In this document: piece after piece, positions 33,799 through 41,450 of the stretch
Position numbering within the stretch: the stretch's first letter is position 1
Layout: each line of letters begins with the position of its first letter
NCBI RefSeq assembly: GCF_028682395.1
Contig: NZ_JANHLC010000016.1
Coordinates: 1 to 48,086, forward strand
Length of the DNA stretch: 48,086 nt
Direction: 5' to 3'
From: Pseudomonas putida
GTDB taxonomy: Bacteria; Pseudomonadota; Gammaproteobacteria; Pseudomonadales; Pseudomonadaceae
Notes under the pieces: model-generated
Told to the model about the DNA's origin: nothing
Seen by the model: only the letters and a program-made list of their open reading frames with translations
Databases searched by the model: none
Made by a program: the position numbers and the translations under genes

Positions 33799-34584
33799 TC
33801 AGGCGGCTTTCGGTGGGAATTTCGGGCTGTGCAGGCCCAACTGCATACCGCGCTCGACCAGGCTCATGATGTCTTCATGGGCCAGGTCGAACAGCCGTTT
33901 CAGGTCCGGCAGGACAAAATACAACGGCTGCAGGATATCGATGCGATACGGTGTACGCATCGCTTCCAGTGGGTCGAAGGCCTGATGCTCCGGCTCCTGG
34001 CTGAGGCTGTACACCGTTTCCTTGGGTGAGGACAGAATGCCGCCACCGTAGATACGCCGGCCCTTTGGAGTATCCACCAGACCGAATTCGATGGTCATCC
34101 AATACAGGCGCGCGAGGTAGACCCGCTGCTCCTTGGTCGCACTCAGGCCGAGCTTGCCGTAGGTATGGGTGAATTCGGCGAACCAGGGGTTGGTCAGCAG
34201 CGGGCAGTGGCCAAAGATTTCATGAAAGATATCCGGCTCCTGCAGGTAGTCCAGCTCCTGTTCGGTGCGAATAAAAGTCGCGACCGGAAACTGCTTGTTG
34301 GCCAGCAGCTCGAAGAACGTCTGGAAAGGAATCAGTGCAGGCACTCGGGCGACTTGCCAACCGGTGGTAGCGCCCAGCACCTGGTTGATTTCGCCGAGTT
34401 GGGGAATGCGGTCGTGGGGCAGACCCAATTGCTCGATACCGTCCAGGTATTCCTGGCATGCGCGGTTCTCGATCACTTTCAATTGGCGAGTGATCAGGGT
34501 GTTCCATACCGCATGCTCGGCAGGCGGGTAGTCGATAAACCCCTGCGCGTCGGGCTCGCGGGCCACGTAGTGGGTCTTTTTCAT
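33799..34584 (-). CDS. phhA: Phenylalanine 4-monooxygenase PhhA
   Basis: A 261-residue, iron- and pterin-dependent hydroxylase converting phenylalanine to tyrosine. The iron ligands are in PDIFHEIFGHCPLLTNP (two His near residues 119-124) with the later Glu in YWMTIEFGLV. The bacterial single-domain length is normal (P. aeruginosa 262). AAGGAG precedes the ATG at 34582-34584. It is the first gene of phhABC and divergent from phhR; two TyrR-type boxes lie in the shared region. No GG-N10-GC sigma-54 promoter was found on this strand. Confidence 0.96.
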   Translation of the reverse strand: MKKTHYVAREPDAQGFIDYPPAEHAVWNTLITRQLKVIENRACQEYLDGIEQLGLPHDRIPQLGEINQVLGATTGWQVARVPALIPFQTFFELLANKQFPVATFIRTEQELDYLQEPDIFHEIFGHCPLLTNPWFAEFTHTYGKLGLSATKEQRVYLARLYWMTIEFGLVDTPKGRRIYGGGILSSPKETVYSLSQEPEHQAFDPLEAMRTPYRIDILQPLYFVLPDLKRLFDLAHEDIMSLVERGMQLGLHSPKFPPKAA

Positions 34585-34705
34585 GCTGCTCTCCTTTGGA
34601 GAAACTCGTTCTTGTTCTGCGCTGCAATGGCTTAAGTGATAACCCGAGGCGCACGCGGTTGCAGCTAGGTACTGGCACAAAAGGCCGGTGAAAGAGGTGG
34701 GTATT

Positions 34706-34723
34706 TGTAAATAAAACGTTACG
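34706..34723. promoter_or_regulatory. TyrR/PhhR-type box, phhA side
   Basis: TGTAAA-TAAAAC-GTTACG keeps the full left half of TGTAAA-N6-TTTACA, the G-N14-C pair and four of six right-half bases. It lies 122 bases upstream of the phhA start. Confidence 0.55.
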
Positions 34724-34768
34724 CAAGGGCCGCTAAGGCGTGTTGATGGGGTTGTATATGACGCCGTT

Positions 34769-34786
34769 CGTAACATATTGTTTACG
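34769..34786. promoter_or_regulatory. TyrR/PhhR-type box, phhR side
   Basis: CGTAAC-ATATTG-TTTACG is an inverted repeat (five of six pairs) with G-N14-C. Its centre is 63 bases, six helical turns, from the box at 34706, so two dimers would sit on the same face of the DNA. Confidence 0.55.
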
Positions 34787-34845
34787 GAAATCTCTCGTCT
34801 GCACAAAAAAGTACCGACCACATTCCCCCTTTACCTGAGCACCAG

Positions 34846-34870
34846 GGCTTGCGAGCACGCTTGCTCCTAG
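34846..34870. repeat. REP-like palindrome in phhR leader
   Basis: The minus strand reads TAGGAGCAAGCGTGCTCGCAAG, close to the common pseudomonad REP motif (GGAGCGAGCTTGCTCGC). It is a single, degenerate copy 48 bases before the phhR start. Confidence 0.5.
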
Positions 34871-34917
34871 AAGGTATTGGCAAGGTGTGTAGCGTCCGTT
34901 ATCCCGGAATCCTTGCC

Positions 34918-36477
34918 ATGCGCATCAAAGTTCTCTGCCAGAACCGTATCGGTATTCTTCGCGACATCCTCAATCTGCTGGTCGACTACGGGATCAACGT
35001 AGCGCGTGGCGAAGTGGGGGGCGATCAGGGCAATGCGATCTATCTACACTGCCCGAACCTGATCAACCTGCAGTTCCAGGCTCTACGGCCGAAGTTCGAA
35101 ACCATCGCCGGCGTGTTTGGCGTTAAACGTGTCGGGCTGATGCCCAGCGAGCGTCGGCATATGGAACTCAATGCCTTGTTGGGGGCGCTGGAGTTCCCCG
35201 TGCTCTCCATCGATATGGGCGGCTCCATTGTTGCCGCCAACCGGGCTGCGGCCCAGTTGCTCGGGGTACGGGTCGACGAGGTGCCGGGTATCCCGTTGTC
35301 GCGCTATGCCGAGGGCTTCGACTTGCCGGAGCTGGTGCGGGCTAGCAAGTCGCGGATCAATGGTTTGCGGGTCAAGGTCAGGGGCGACGTATTTCTGGCG
35401 GATATTGCCCCACTGCAATCTGAACATGACGACAGCGAGGCGATGGCCGGCGCAGTGCTGACGCTGCATCGTGCCGACCGCGTGGGCGAGCGGATCTACA
35501 ACGTGCGCAAGCAGGAGTTGCGCGGCTTCGACAGTATTTTCCAGAGTTCGCGGGTGATGGCCGCCGTGGTGCGCGAAGCCCGGCGGATGGCCCCGCTCGA
35601 TGCGCCGCTGCTGATCGAAGGCGAAACCGGCACGGGCAAGGAACTGTTGGCGCGCGCCTGCCATCTGGCCAGCCCGCGTGGACAGTCGCCGTTGATGGCG
35701 CTCAATTGTGCCGGATTGCCCGAGTCCATGGCCGAAACCGAGTTGTTCGGCTATGGCCCGGGGGCGTTCGAGGGGGCTCGGGCGGAAGGCAAGTTGGGGC
35801 TGTTGGAGCTGACCGCAGGCGGCACCTTGTTTCTCGACGGTGTCGGGGAAATGAGCCCGCGCTTGCAGGTCAAGTTACTGCGCTTTCTGCAGGATGGCTG
35901 CTTTCGCCGGGTCGGCAGCGACGAGGAGGTGTATCTCGATGTGCGGGTGATCTGTGCGACCCAGGTCGATCTCTCCGAACTGTGTGCCCGTGGTGAGTTC
36001 CGCCAGGACCTGTATCACCGTCTCAATGTGCTGTCGCTGCATATTCCGCCGTTGCGCGAGTGCCTGGATGGGTTGGAGCCGCTGGTCGAGCACTTTCTCG
36101 ACCAGGCCAGCCGGCAGATCGGTTGCCCTTTGCCCCAACTGGCCGGGGCGGCGCTGGAGCGGCTAAGGCATTACCACTGGCCGGGCAATGTGCGGCAACT
36201 GGAGAACGTGCTGTTCCAGGCGGTTTCCTTGTGTGACGGCGGGACGGTCAAGGTCGAGCACATCCGGCTGCCTGATTACGGCGTGCGCCAGCCGCTGGGG
36301 GAGTTCTCCCTGGAGGGCAGTCTGGAGAAGATTGTCGGGCGCTTCGAAAAGGCCGTGCTGGAGCGCTTGTACGCCGAGCACCCGAGCAGTCGGCAGTTGG
36401 GCAAGCGCCTGGGCGTCTCCCATACCACCATCGCCAATAAGCTACGCGAATACGAACTGGGCAAGAGCCAGGCGTAG
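34918..36477 (+). CDS. phhR: TyrR-like regulator PhhR
   Basis: A 519-residue regulator of aromatic amino acid genes. It has an N-terminal ACT domain (MRIKVLCQNRIGILRDILNL, residues 1-70), a PAS domain (about 80-190) and an AAA+ domain with Walker A GETGTGKE near 234. The C-terminal HTH reads SSRQLGKRLGVSHTTIANKLREYELG. The sigma-54-contacting loop GAFTGA reads GAFEGA (near 281), and Walker B is LFLDGVGEM. E. coli TyrR also lacks a proper GAFTGA and works with sigma-70, so this protein may do likewise. It is divergent from phhABC. Confidence 0.94.
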   Translation: MRIKVLCQNRIGILRDILNLLVDYGINVARGEVGGDQGNAIYLHCPNLINLQFQALRPKFETIAGVFGVKRVGLMPSERRHMELNALLGALEFPVLSIDMGGSIVAANRAAAQLLGVRVDEVPGIPLSRYAEGFDLPELVRASKSRINGLRVKVRGDVFLADIAPLQSEHDDSEAMAGAVLTLHRADRVGERIYNVRKQELRGFDSIFQSSRVMAAVVREARRMAPLDAPLLIEGETGTGKELLARACHLASPRGQSPLMALNCAGLPESMAETELFGYGPGAFEGARAEGKLGLLELTAGGTLFLDGVGEMSPRLQVKLLRFLQDGCFRRVGSDEEVYLDVRVICATQVDLSELCARGEFRQDLYHRLNVLSLHIPPLRECLDGLEPLVEHFLDQASRQIGCPLPQLAGAALERLRHYHWPGNVRQLENVLFQAVSLCDGGTVKVEHIRLPDYGVRQPLGEFSLEGSLEKIVGRFEKAVLERLYAEHPSSRQLGKRLGVSHTTIANKLREYELGKSQA

Positions 36478-36528
36478 CGCCAGTAAAACGGCCGGTCGGC
36501 CTTAGCAATTACCACTAGCCAGCGGCGA

Positions 36529-36574
36529 CGGCGGGGACGCTTTTGCCGCAAGCGGCAGAAGTGCGCCGTTTTTT
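36529..36574 (+). terminator. Terminator after phhR
   Basis: A long imperfect stem (CGGCG...ACGCTTTTGCC with GGCAGAAGTGCGCCG) around GCAAGC is followed by TTTTTT. It lies about 50 bases after the phhR stop and insulates the flagellar operon. Confidence 0.75.
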
Positions 36575-36654
36575 CGTCTTGCCTGCCTCCTCGATTCCTC
36601 TATGGCACCCAGAACCCCGCGTATTTGCTGGGCGCAAACGCGGTTCTCAAGAGT

Positions 36655-36670
36655 TGGTGCAGAAATTGCT
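36655..36670 (+). promoter_or_regulatory. Sigma-54 promoter of flgFGHIJKL
   Basis: TGGTGCAGAAATTGCT has the -24 GG and -12 GC separated by exactly ten bases, with TTGCT at -12, matching TGGCAC-N5-TTGCA/T. It lies 58 bases before the flgF start. In pseudomonads this operon is RpoN/FleQ-dependent. Confidence 0.85.
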
Positions 36671-36727
36671 ACTGGCATTGCCAGCATAGCGTTGGGCGGC
36701 AAACGTCCGTCAGAAAGAGGAAGGAAC

Positions 36728-37468
36728 GTGGACAAGTACCTGTATGTGGCAATGACCGGCGCCAGCCAGAATGCTCTGGCCCAGCGGGCTCATGCCAACA
36801 ATCTGGCGAACATTTCCACCAATGGCTTTCAGCGTGACCTCGAGCAGGCGCGCTCGATGCCAGTGTTCGGCGACAGCTTTCCGGCGCGGGCCTTTGCCAT
36901 GTCGGAGCGTCCGGCCACTGACTTCACTCCTGGCGCCATGGTCGAAACCGGCCGCGACCTCGATGTCGCCGTCGGCGGTGACGGTTGGCTGGCGGTACAG
37001 ACTCCCGATGGCGGTGAGGCCTATGTGCGCACCGCGAGCATGAACGTCGACGCCCTGGGCATGCTCCGTGCCGGCAACGGCATGCCGATCATGGGCAATG
37101 GCGGGCCGATTGCCGTGCCGCCGGAGCAGAAGATCGAAGTTGGCCAGGACGGCACCATCAGTATTCGCGCGATGGGTGAAGGCCCGCGTGTCATGGCCGA
37201 GGTCGACCGCATCAAGTTGGTCAAGCCGGACCTGAAGAATATGACCAAGGGCCTCGACGGCATGATCCATACCAAGGACGGCCAGCCCGCCCCGGCCGAT
37301 GCCAGTGTGCAGGTGGTCTCCGGTTTCCTGGAGGCCAGCAACGTCAATGCCGTGGAAGAAATGACCGCGGTACTGGCTTTGTCCAAGCAGTTCGAACTCC
37401 ACATCAAGATGATGAACACCGCCAAAGAAGACGACCAGGCCATGGCTCGGGTCTTGCAGATCAGCTAA
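36728..37468 (+). CDS. flgF: Flagellar proximal-rod protein FlgF
   Basis: A 246-residue rod subunit. The GTG start gives the family N-terminus (DKYLYVAMTGASQNALAQRAHANNLANISTNGFQRDL), with the rod signature NNLANISTNGF. The C-terminus has the conserved SNVNAVEEMTAVLALSKQFELHIKMM. AGGAAGGAA precedes the start. It is first in flgFGHIJKL behind a sigma-54 promoter. flgE is not next to it; phhR lies upstream. Confidence 0.96.
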   Translation: MDKYLYVAMTGASQNALAQRAHANNLANISTNGFQRDLEQARSMPVFGDSFPARAFAMSERPATDFTPGAMVETGRDLDVAVGGDGWLAVQTPDGGEAYVRTASMNVDALGMLRAGNGMPIMGNGGPIAVPPEQKIEVGQDGTISIRAMGEGPRVMAEVDRIKLVKPDLKNMTKGLDGMIHTKDGQPAPADASVQVVSGFLEASNVNAVEEMTAVLALSKQFELHIKMMNTAKEDDQAMARVLQIS

Positions 37469-37513
37469 TTACCAGCATCCAGCGCCGTAAAACAGGCGCT
37501 CGAGGAGAACAGA

Positions 37514-38299
37514 ATGCTTCCGGCTCTATGGGTTGCCAAAACAGGCCTGTCTGCCCAGGACACTAACCTGACCGTTATTTCCAACAACCTGGCGAACGTC
37601 TCGACCACGGGTTTCAAACGTGATCGTGCCGAATTCCAGGACTTGCTGTACCAGATCAAACGCCAGCCTGGCGGTCAGTCGACCCAGGACAGCGAGCTGC
37701 CTTCGGGCCTGCAAGTGGGCACCGGGGTGCGCGTTGTCGGCACCCAGAAGAACTTCAGTGCCGGTAGTCTGCAGACCACCGAGCAGCCGTTGGACCTGGC
37801 CATCAACGGTCGCGGCTTCTTCCAGATCCTGCAGCCCGATGGCACGACGTCTTATACCCGTGACGGCACTTTCCATCTGAGCTCCGAAGGCCAGGTCGTG
37901 ACGGCCAACGGCTACACCCTGGAGCCGGCGATTGTCGTGCCCAATGATGCGCAGACCTTTACCGTCGGCCAGGACGGCACGGTCTCCATTACCGTGGCCG
38001 GCAACCCGGCCGCCCAGATCATCGGCAATCTGCAAACCGTCGACTTCATCAATCCGGCGGGCCTGCAGGCTGCAGGCAACAACCTGTTCCTGGAAACCGC
38101 CGCCAGCGGCGCGCCGCAGATCGGCACCCCGGGCCTCAATGGTTTCGGAACCACGCTGCAGAACACCCTGGAAACGTCCAACGTCAGCACTGTGGAAGAG
38201 ATGGTCAATATGATCACCACCCAGCGTGCCTACGAAATGAACTCCAAGGTGATCTCCACCGCCGACCAGATGCTCTCGTTCGTTACGCAGAATCTGTAA
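37514..38299 (+). CDS. flgG: Flagellar distal-rod protein FlgG
   Basis: A 261-residue rod subunit of standard length. The N-terminus LPALWVAKTGLSAQDTNLTVISNNLANVSTTGFKR, the middle LDLAINGRGFFQI and the C-terminus LETSNVSTVEEMVNMITTQRAYEMNSKVISTAD are typical. GGAG lies seven bases before the ATG. It is exported by the flagellar type III system. Confidence 0.98.
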   Translation: MLPALWVAKTGLSAQDTNLTVISNNLANVSTTGFKRDRAEFQDLLYQIKRQPGGQSTQDSELPSGLQVGTGVRVVGTQKNFSAGSLQTTEQPLDLAINGRGFFQILQPDGTTSYTRDGTFHLSSEGQVVTANGYTLEPAIVVPNDAQTFTVGQDGTVSITVAGNPAAQIIGNLQTVDFINPAGLQAAGNNLFLETAASGAPQIGTPGLNGFGTTLQNTLETSNVSTVEEMVNMITTQRAYEMNSKVISTADQMLSFVTQNL

Positions 38300-38352
38300 T
38301 CAAGTCTATGGGGCGCTCTCTGGGGCGCCTGCAACACCGTGAGGTTAGGGTC

Positions 38353-39048
38353 ATGAATCGGTTGTTTTCTGTTCTTGCACTGAGTGGGATTACCGTGCTC
38401 GCGGGCTGCGTTGCGCCGCCGCCCAAGCCCAATGACCCGTACTACGCGCCGGTGTTGCCGCGCACCCCGCTGCCCGCCGCGGCGAACAATGGTTCGATTT
38501 ACCAGGCCGGCTTCGAACAGAACCTGTACAGCGACCGCAAGGCGTTCCGGGTCGGGGACATCATCACTATCACGCTCAACGAAAAAACCCAGGCCAGCAA
38601 GAACGCCAACTCGGCCATCGGCAAGAACAGCAATGCCAATATCGGCCTGACTTCCCTGTTCGGCGCCGGCGTCAATACCAACAACCCGCTGGGCAGTGGC
38701 GACCTGACCTTGGACGCCGGCTACAGTGGCTCGCGCGCGACCAAGGGCGATAGCAAGGCAGGGCAGGGCAATAGCCTGACCGGTTCGATCACCGTGACCG
38801 TGGCCGATGTGTTGCCCAACGGCATTATTGCCGTGCGGGGTGAGAAATGGATGACCCTCAATACCGGTGATGAACTGGTGCGTATCGCCGGGCTGGTGCG
38901 TGCCGACGATATCGCTACGGACAACACCGTCTCTTCGACCCGGGTCGCCGATGCGCGCATTACCTACTCCGGCACCGGCTCGTTTGCCGATGCGAGCCAG
39001 CCGGGCTGGTTCGACCGTTTCTTCCTCAGCCCGCTGTTCCCTTTCTAG
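38353..39048 (+). CDS. flgH: Flagellar L-ring lipoprotein FlgH
   Basis: A 231-residue outer-membrane lipoprotein forming the L-ring. The signal peptide MNRLFSVLALSGITVLAGC ends in the lipobox LAGC (Cys19). Family blocks are SIYQAGFEQNLYSDRKAFRVGDIITI, LNEKTQASK, GSITVTVADVLPNGIIAVRGEK and IAGLVRADDIATDNTVSSTRVADARI. The ATG at 38353 was chosen for the signal peptide and the upstream GAGG. Confidence 0.97.
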   Translation: MNRLFSVLALSGITVLAGCVAPPPKPNDPYYAPVLPRTPLPAAANNGSIYQAGFEQNLYSDRKAFRVGDIITITLNEKTQASKNANSAIGKNSNANIGLTSLFGAGVNTNNPLGSGDLTLDAGYSGSRATKGDSKAGQGNSLTGSITVTVADVLPNGIIAVRGEKWMTLNTGDELVRIAGLVRADDIATDNTVSSTRVADARITYSGTGSFADASQPGWFDRFFLSPLFPF

Positions 39049-39057
39049 GTGATTACG

Positions 39058-40164
39058 TTGAAATTCAAGCAGCTGATGGCGGCCGTGCTTCTGATGTCGA
39101 CGGCCCTGGGCGCCCAGGCCGAGCGGTTGAAGGATATCGCCAGTATTTCCGGTGTACGTTCCAACCAATTGATCGGCTATGGCCTGGTGGTCGGGCTTAA
39201 CGGCACGGGCGACCAGACGACGCAGACCCCGTTCACCCTGCAGACCTTCAACAATATGCTCTCGCAGTTCGGCATCAAGGTGCCGCCGGGTTCGGGCAAC
39301 GTGCAGTTGAAGAACGTCGCGGCGGTGTCGATCAGCGCCGATCTGCCGGCTTTCGCCAAGCCTGGCCAGTTGGTGGATATCACCGTGTCGTCCATCGGTA
39401 ACTCCAAGAGCCTGCGCGGCGGTACCTTGCTGCTCACACCGCTCAAGGGGATCGACGGCAACGTCTATGCCGTCGCCCAGGGCAACCTGGTGGTCGGCGG
39501 TTTCGATGCCGAGGGGCGCGATGGTTCCAAGATCACCGTCAACGTTCCGTCGGCCGGGCGGATTCCCGGTGGTGCCTCGGTTGAGCGAGCGGTGCCGAGT
39601 GGTTTCAACCAGGGCAATAGCCTGACCCTGAACCTCAATCGCTCCGACTTCACCACCGCCAAGCGCGTGGTCGATAAAATCAATGACCTGCTGGGTCCGG
39701 GCGTGGCCCAGGCCATCGATGGCGGTTCGATTCGCGTTACCGCGCCACTGGACCCGAGCCAGCGTGTCGACTATCTGTCGATCCTGGAGAACCTGGAGAT
39801 CGATCCGGGTCAGGCCGTGGCCAAAGTCATCATCAATTCGCGGACCGGCACCATCGTGATCGGTCAGAACGTCAAGGTGTCGCCGGCAGCGGTGACCCAC
39901 GGCAGCCTGACGGTGACCATTACCGAAGACCCGATCGTCAGCCAGCCGGGCCCGTTCTCCAATGGCCAGACCGCCGTGGTGCCGCGCTCGCGGGTCAATG
40001 CCGAGCAGGAAGCCAAGCCGATGTTCAAGTTCGGCCCTGGCACCACGCTCGACGAGATCGTGCGGGCGGTCAACCAGGTGGGGGCCGCGCCAGGCGACTT
40101 GATGGCGATTCTCGAAGCCCTGAAGCAGGCCGGCGCGTTGCAAGCCGACCTGATCGTGATCTGA
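39058..40164 (+). CDS. flgI: Flagellar P-ring protein FlgI
   Basis: A 368-residue periplasmic P-ring subunit. The TTG at 39058 was chosen: it follows AGGTGA (overlapping the flgH TAG) at good spacing, gives a standard signal peptide (MKFKQLMAAVLLMSTALGAQA) and the usual length (369 in P. aeruginosa). A GTG at 39049 directly after the flgH stop is the alternative. Mature-protein signatures are ERLKDIASISGVRSNQLIGYGLVVGLNGTGDQ and KVIINSRTGTIVIGQNVKVSPAAVTHG. Confidence 0.95.
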   Translation: MKFKQLMAAVLLMSTALGAQAERLKDIASISGVRSNQLIGYGLVVGLNGTGDQTTQTPFTLQTFNNMLSQFGIKVPPGSGNVQLKNVAAVSISADLPAFAKPGQLVDITVSSIGNSKSLRGGTLLLTPLKGIDGNVYAVAQGNLVVGGFDAEGRDGSKITVNVPSAGRIPGGASVERAVPSGFNQGNSLTLNLNRSDFTTAKRVVDKINDLLGPGVAQAIDGGSIRVTAPLDPSQRVDYLSILENLEIDPGQAVAKVIINSRTGTIVIGQNVKVSPAAVTHGSLTVTITEDPIVSQPGPFSNGQTAVVPRSRVNAEQEAKPMFKFGPGTTLDEIVRAVNQVGAAPGDLMAILEALKQAGALQADLIVI

Positions 40165-40174
40165 GGCCAGCGCT

Positions 40175-41440
40175 ATGGATATTCGTAAAAGTGGCCTGAC
40201 CACCAGCGGCGACTCGGGGGCCTTTACCGACCTCAATCGGCTCAACAGCCTGAAGATCGGTGATCGCGACGGCGACGCCAATATGCGCAAGGTCGCCCAG
40301 GAATTCGAGTCGCTGTTTCTCAATGAAATGCTCAAGTCCATGCGCTCTGCCAACGAAGTGCTGGGCAAGGACAACCCGCTCAATACCCCGGCGGCCAAGC
40401 ACTACCAGGAAATGTACGATCAGCAACTGGCGGTGACGATGTCGCGCCAGGGTGGCGGTATCGGCCTGGCCGATGTGTTGATGCGCCAGATGGCGAAAAA
40501 CAAAGGCACGCCGGCTGACGGTTCCAGCCACAAGAGTGCGTTGCCGACCACCGATAGCGCCGTGAGCGGCGTTGCGGCGGTGACCGGTTCAGAACCTGGC
40601 ACGCCGTTTGTGCGTGCCAATGGCCAGCGGCCATTGTGGGCGGCGCGGGTGGAAGCGCCGGTGGGGGCGGGCGAGGGTGCGCTGCATAACGACCGTGCGC
40701 TGCTCAATCAGCGGCGCTTGTCGCTGCCCAGCAAGCTGACGGATCGCCTGCTGGCCGGGATCGTTCCGTCGACCGATGGCAGCCAGGCTGCGCTCAAGGG
40801 CGCCACTGTGCCGGGTCGAGGTGCCGATAGCCTGGTCAAGGGTGACTGGCCGGCGGCACGCAGTTTTGCTGCCCCTGCCGGGCGGATGCAGATCTACGGC
40901 CGCGCCATGGCCCAGCCGCCGCTGGCGCCGGCCAAGCAGGCATTTGGTTCGCCGGACGAATTTGTCGCGACCATGCTGCCGATGGCCCAGCAGGCCGCCG
41001 ACCGTATTGGCATCGATGCGCATTACCTGGTGGCCCAGGCCGCCCTGGAAACCGGTTGGGGCAAATCGGTCATGCGCCAGCAGGACGGCAGCAGCAGCCA
41101 CAACCTGTTTGGCATCAAGGCCACGGGCAGTTGGCAGGGCGCCCAGGCCCGAGCGATTACCAGTGAGTTCAAGAATGGGCAGATGGTCAAGGAAACCGCG
41201 GACTTCCGTTCCTACGATTCCTACCAGGACAGCTTCCATGACTTGGTGACGCTGTTGCAGAGCAACAATCGCTATAAAGATGTACTGAAGTCGGCCGATA
41301 AACCGGAGCAGTTTGTACGCGAGTTGCAGAAAGCCGGTTATGCCACGGACCCGGATTACGCCAGCAAGATTTCGCAGATTGCCAAGCAAATGAAGAGTTA
41401 CGAGAACTTCGCCGCGGCCAGCGTTACCACGAATTTATAA
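40175..41440 (+). CDS. flgJ: Flagellar rod-cap/peptidoglycan hydrolase FlgJ
   Basis: A 421-residue two-domain protein. Residues 1-105 form the rod-capping domain (KVAQEFESLFLNEMLKSMRSANEVL, KHYQEMYDQQLAVTMSRQGGIGLAD-like). The C-terminal glucosaminidase domain (from about 265) has QAALETGWGKSVM with the catalytic Glu, and HNLFGIKATGSWQG. A variable linker of about 150 residues joins them, so the protein is longer than E. coli FlgJ (313). It cuts peptidoglycan so the rod can pass. Confidence 0.96.
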   Translation: MDIRKSGLTTSGDSGAFTDLNRLNSLKIGDRDGDANMRKVAQEFESLFLNEMLKSMRSANEVLGKDNPLNTPAAKHYQEMYDQQLAVTMSRQGGGIGLADVLMRQMAKNKGTPADGSSHKSALPTTDSAVSGVAAVTGSEPGTPFVRANGQRPLWAARVEAPVGAGEGALHNDRALLNQRRLSLPSKLTDRLLAGIVPSTDGSQAALKGATVPGRGADSLVKGDWPAARSFAAPAGRMQIYGRAMAQPPLAPAKQAFGSPDEFVATMLPMAQQAADRIGIDAHYLVAQAALETGWGKSVMRQQDGSSSHNLFGIKATGSWQGAQARAITSEFKNGQMVKETADFRSYDSYQDSFHDLVTLLQSNNRYKDVLKSADKPEQFVRELQKAGYATDPDYASKISQIAKQMKSYENFAAASVTTNL

Positions 41441-41450
41441 GGTCTGAATC

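Noticed and set aside
34585..34706. Search for a sigma-54 promoter of phhA on the minus strand.
   Set aside because: A TTGCA-like -12 is present, but no GG occurs at the required ten-base distance; the nearest spacing is 11 or more.
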